Assembly (NCBI GenBank): GCA_030831005.1 | Contig: JAURLW010000016.1 | Location: forward strand, 1 to 9,482 | DNA: 9,482 nucleotides | Direction of reading: 5' to 3' | Origin: Bacteroidota bacterium | GTDB taxonomy: Bacteria; Bacteroidota; Bacteroidia; Chitinophagales; Chitinophagaceae | Part shown: positions 6,853 through 9,482 of the stretch, one piece after another | How the letters are laid out: each line of letters starts with the position of its first letter | Position numbering within the stretch: the first letter of the stretch is position 1 | Made by a program: the position numbers and the translations under genes | Notes under the pieces: model-generated | What the model was told of the DNA's origin: nothing | Database searches by the model: none | The model's input: the letters and a program-made list of their open reading frames with translations, nothing else

Positions 6853-6888
6853 AAAAAGAGCGCCGAACATTCGGCGCTCTTTTTTTTT
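6851..6888. terminator. Bidirectional rho-independent terminator between ispH and the M13 peptidase gene
   Basis: A perfect 9-bp GC-rich stem, GAGCGCCGA (6858-6866) with TCGGCGCTC (6871-6879), closed by an ACAT loop, is flanked by seven A residues on the left and nine T residues on the right. It can therefore stop transcription from both sides. It overlaps the ispH stop codon by two bases and lies 11 bp past the end of the convergent minus-strand gene, so it serves both operons. Confidence 0.95.
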
Positions 6889-6899
6889 AAAATTAGCTT

Positions 6900-8924
6900 T
6901 TACCACAATTGTACTCGTAATGAATCTGGTAAATACAATTTGTTTTTAGGCGTTACTTTAAATGCCTCATAGAATTCTGGAATATTAGGCATTGGTCCAT
7001 TTACACGTTGTTTAGCTGGCGCATGCACATCGGTTACAATTTGCGATGCTATGCTTTCCTCTCTATAGCTGTACATCCATCCAAGTGCATATCCTAAGAA
7101 GAAACGTTGTAAAGGCGTATATCCACTAATAGATTTGCCTGCTTTATAGGCATCTGTTAATTTAAATGCATCTAAACCTATTAACAATCCACCTAAATCG
7201 GCAAGATTTTCACCTAAAGTTTGTTTACCGTTAATATGCATAGTATCAACTGCAATCATATTACTAAACTGATTAACTAATTTTTGAGCACGTTGAGTAA
7301 ACTGTTCTTCATCTGTTGCGCTCCACCAATTTTTTAAATTTCCTTTAGCATCAAATTGTCTTCCCTCATCATCAAAGCCATGGGTAATTTCGTGACCAAT
7401 GGTAGAAGCTGCGGCATAACCATATACTAATGCATCGTCTAATTCTTCATCTCTAAAACCAGGAACGGTAAATATACCTGCTGGTAAAACAATTTCATTA
7501 TTAGACGGGTTGTAATAAGCATTATAGGTTTGAGGTGTCATATCCCACTCTGTACGATCTACGGGTTTACCGTATTTACTTAAAGAATAGGTATTCCACC
7601 AAGCATTTGATCGCATCATGTTTAAAGCAAATGAAGAAGCATCAATTTTTAAACTAGAGAAATCTTTCCATTTTTCTGGATAACCTACTTTTTTAGTGAT
7701 AGCACTTAACTTAGCTAATGCCTTTTGTTTAGTACTATCTGTCATCCAAGTTAGTTTTTCGATTCTCGCTTTATAGGCATCACGAACATTTTCAACCATA
7801 TCTTCGTAACGCTTTTTAGCTGTCTCGTTGAAATATTCTTTAGCAAATAGTTGTCCTAAGGCTTCGCCCATTGCTCCTTCTTCAGCATCTAAAACTCTTT
7901 TCCATCTTGGTCGTTGCGCTTTAGCACCACGAATGACTTTACCATAAAAATCAAATTTAGCATTAGCAAAAGCTGCACTTAAATAACTTGCATAATCATT
8001 TACTAAATGAAAACTCATATAGTCTTTTAAAGTTTGTATGTCAGTTGATTTTAATAGTGCATTTAGGGCAACTAAAAACTCTGGTTGACCAACAATAATG
8101 GTATCTACTTTTTTCAAACCAATAGTTGCTATTATAGATTGCCAATTGATAGCACTCGTTAATTTATTCAACTCCGCAATGCTCATTTTATTATAGTTGG
8201 CATAGGGATCTCTTAATGCTTCTAATTTTCTGCTATTTTTAGCAAGCGCTTCTTCAAAAGCTACAATAGCTTGTGCATTTTTATCTGCAACAGATGACTC
8301 CGTACCCATTAAAGTAAAAATAGTTTTCACATAGGGAGTATAAGCCATTTTAATTTTCACGGAACGCTCATCGGTATTAAAGAAATAATCACGACTAGGC
8401 AATCCTAATCCGCCTTGCCAAAGTTGATACGACATCAATTCACTATTTTTAGCATCTTGACTTACACCTTCTCCAAAAAATACACCTACACCATACGCAT
8501 GCATTTTAGCTGCTTGATTTAATAAAGAGGGTAAATCTGTTGTATTTTGTATTGCTGTTAATTCAGCTTGTAATGGACTTAATCCTTGCTTTTCTATAGC
8601 TACTGTATCCATAGCTGCTTTCCAAAAATCGCCTATTTGCTGATCTATTCCTTTAGCATTGCTTTTGGCAGCTGCAGCTTCATTGATTTTTAATTTTCTT
8701 GAATAGATTTCTTCATTTACTAATTGACCGATCCCCCAACTGGTTTCATCTCCAGGGATAGGATTGTGTTTCAACCAAAAGCCATTAGCATAGGCAAAGA
8801 AATCATCTGCTGGATTGATAGTTGTATCAATATTCTCAGCAAGAATATCACGCTGTTTTGAAGTATTGCAAGCTGTTGCTATAAAAGCAAGTAATGCAAT
8901 GAATAGGAATACATTTTTTTTCAT
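6900..8924 (-). CDS. M13 (neprilysin/PepO) family zinc metallopeptidase, lipoprotein
   Basis: A secreted zinc endopeptidase expected to cleave peptides in the cell envelope. The N-terminus is a lipoprotein signal peptide: two lysines, a hydrophobic stretch, and a lipobox ending at C19 (FIATAC). The M13 N-terminal domain follows (about 33-415; INPADDFFAYANGFW at 36-50). The peptidase domain carries NAYYNPSNNEIVLPAGI (468-484, substrate-binding region), the zinc motif HEITH (511-515), the third ligand E572 with D576 in GENLADLGG, and H634/R640 in VHAPAKQRVNG, equivalent to the neprilysin substrate-binding His/Arg. It ends in a Trp, as neprilysins do, but without the cysteine of the eukaryotic CxxW tail. 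At 674 residues it is normal length with all catalytic residues intact. It starts 20 bp after prfC on the same strand and is probably co-transcribed with it. No clear acidic surface-export signal follows C19. Confidence 0.95.
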   Translation of the reverse strand: MKKNVFLFIALLAFIATACNTSKQRDILAENIDTTINPADDFFAYANGFWLKHNPIPGDETSWGIGQLVNEEIYSRKLKINEAAAAKSNAKGIDQQIGDFWKAAMDTVAIEKQGLSPLQAELTAIQNTTDLPSLLNQAAKMHAYGVGVFFGEGVSQDAKNSELMSYQLWQGGLGLPSRDYFFNTDERSVKIKMAYTPYVKTIFTLMGTESSVADKNAQAIVAFEEALAKNSRKLEALRDPYANYNKMSIAELNKLTSAINWQSIIATIGLKKVDTIIVGQPEFLVALNALLKSTDIQTLKDYMSFHLVNDYASYLSAAFANAKFDFYGKVIRGAKAQRPRWKRVLDAEEGAMGEALGQLFAKEYFNETAKKRYEDMVENVRDAYKARIEKLTWMTDSTKQKALAKLSAITKKVGYPEKWKDFSSLKIDASSFALNMMRSNAWWNTYSLSKYGKPVDRTEWDMTPQTYNAYYNPSNNEIVLPAGIFTVPGFRDEELDDALVYGYAAASTIGHEITHGFDDEGRQFDAKGNLKNWWSATDEEQFTQRAQKLVNQFSNMIAVDTMHINGKQTLGENLADLGGLLIGLDAFKLTDAYKAGKSISGYTPLQRFFLGYALGWMYSYREESIASQIVTDVHAPAKQRVNGPMPNIPEFYEAFKVTPKNKLYLPDSLRVQLW

Positions 8925-8944
8925 AAGTAGAGATTTGTGTAGTA

Positions 8945-9482
8945 TTAATTTTGCTGTGTTTTAAATTCGCTCGTAAAGTGAAATTCTATATCCGGATTAT
9001 TTTGTCGCTCGGTATTTAAAAACCATTCGCTTTGTGCAAGATAAACTAGATTACCATCTTTATCCGTCATGATATTGCTTTGTTTAAACCTCACAAAATC
9101 CTCAACCTTTTTTTTATCGCCTGTAATCCAACAGGCTTTGTAAAACTGTAAAGGAACAAAAGCGCATGAGGCACCATATTCTTGCAATAAGCGATATTGA
9201 ATAACCTCAAATTGTAGTTCACCAACACAACCAATTATTTTTCTATTACCTCCATGTTGCGTAAATAATTGCGCTACCCCTTCGTCGGTTAATTGATTAA
9301 TTCCCTTTTCCAATTGTTTTGTTTTCATTGGGTCTTTATTCACCAACTCTTGAAACAATTCTGGTGAAAAGGTAGGAATTCCGGTAAATTGCAATTGTTC
9401 CCCTTCAGTAAGCGTATCACCAATTTTAAAGGAACCCGTATCGAACAAACCGACTACATCGCCAGGGAATGCCTCGTCGATA
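8945..9482 (-). CDS. prfC: Peptide chain release factor 3, C-terminal part (runs off the right edge)
   Basis: RF3 is the translational GTPase that recycles RF1 and RF2 from the ribosome after termination. The frame is open to the window edge, giving 178 residues, about a third of the usual protein of about 530. The visible part is the end of the second domain (DEAFPGDVVGLFDTGSFKIGDTLTEGE, positions about 9400-9480) and the RF3-specific C-terminal domain, including FSPELFQELVNKDPMKTKQLEKGI and VGELQFEVIQYRLLQEYG. This distinguishes it from EF-G, TypA and LepA. The GTPase domain lies outside the window. A TTG at 9446-9448 is in frame but is internal (VVGLFDTG), not a start. The stop codon is 20 bp before the M13 peptidase ATG. 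Confidence 0.95.
   Translation of the reverse strand, partial: IDEAFPGDVVGLFDTGSFKIGDTLTEGEQLQFTGIPTFSPELFQELVNKDPMKTKQLEKGINQLTDEGVAQLFTQHGGNRKIIGCVGELQFEVIQYRLLQEYGASCAFVPLQFYKACWITGDKKKVEDFVRFKQSNIMTDKDGNLVYLAQSEWFLNTERQNNPDIEFHFTSEFKTQQN

Noticed and set aside
8925..8944. Separate promoter for the M13 peptidase gene
   Set aside because: The gap after prfC is only 20 bp and no TAnnTTTG element is found there or in the last stretch of prfC; co-transcription is simpler.

Overview
The window looks like chromosomal housekeeping DNA from an AT-rich member of the Bacteroidota, most likely of the Chitinophagaceae type. The pointers are: a perfect Bacteroidota-type promoter (TTTG / TAnnTTTG) in front of hisG, start codons without Shine-Dalgarno sequences, a long-form IspH, an M13 peptidase made as a lipoprotein, and a small membrane-anchored protein resembling a Bacteroidota-specific family. 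The taxonomic call is inference from gene content. No phage, plasmid, insertion-sequence, CRISPR or RNA gene was seen.

Layout. Positions 1-1380 (minus strand) hold the start of a histidine operon: long-form hisG, then hisD, which runs off the left edge. Positions 1381-1805 are an AT-rich divergent intergenic region carrying the hisG promoter and a 5' leader of about 160 nt. On the plus strand follow a HerA-like (DUF853/YjgR) ATPase (1806-3320), a 192-bp spacer, and then three closely spaced genes: a membrane-anchored protein of unknown function (3513-4049), the catalytic subunit of methylmalonyl-CoA mutase (4069-5625) and ispH (5635-6852). A strong rho-independent hairpin (6851-6888), readable from both sides, separates ispH from the convergent minus-strand pair: an M13 metallopeptidase lipoprotein (6900-8924) preceded by prfC (8945 to beyond the right edge).

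How the genes relate. HisG and HisD catalyse the first and last steps of histidine synthesis. The mutase links propionyl-CoA and succinyl-CoA metabolism through coenzyme B12, and IspH makes IPP and DMAPP. They share a transcript by spacing, not by obvious pathway. The mutase has no B12-binding domain and no adjacent B12 subunit, so its partner must be encoded elsewhere.

The most unusual structure is non-coding. It lies between the HerA-like gene and the unknown membrane protein (about 3321-3436): two opposed arrays of a degenerate hexamer (consensus YTRAGR; 5 units in one orientation, about 9 in the other) that can fold into a long imperfect hairpin. Otherwise the window is ordinary, and I do not see a convincing new multi-gene system.
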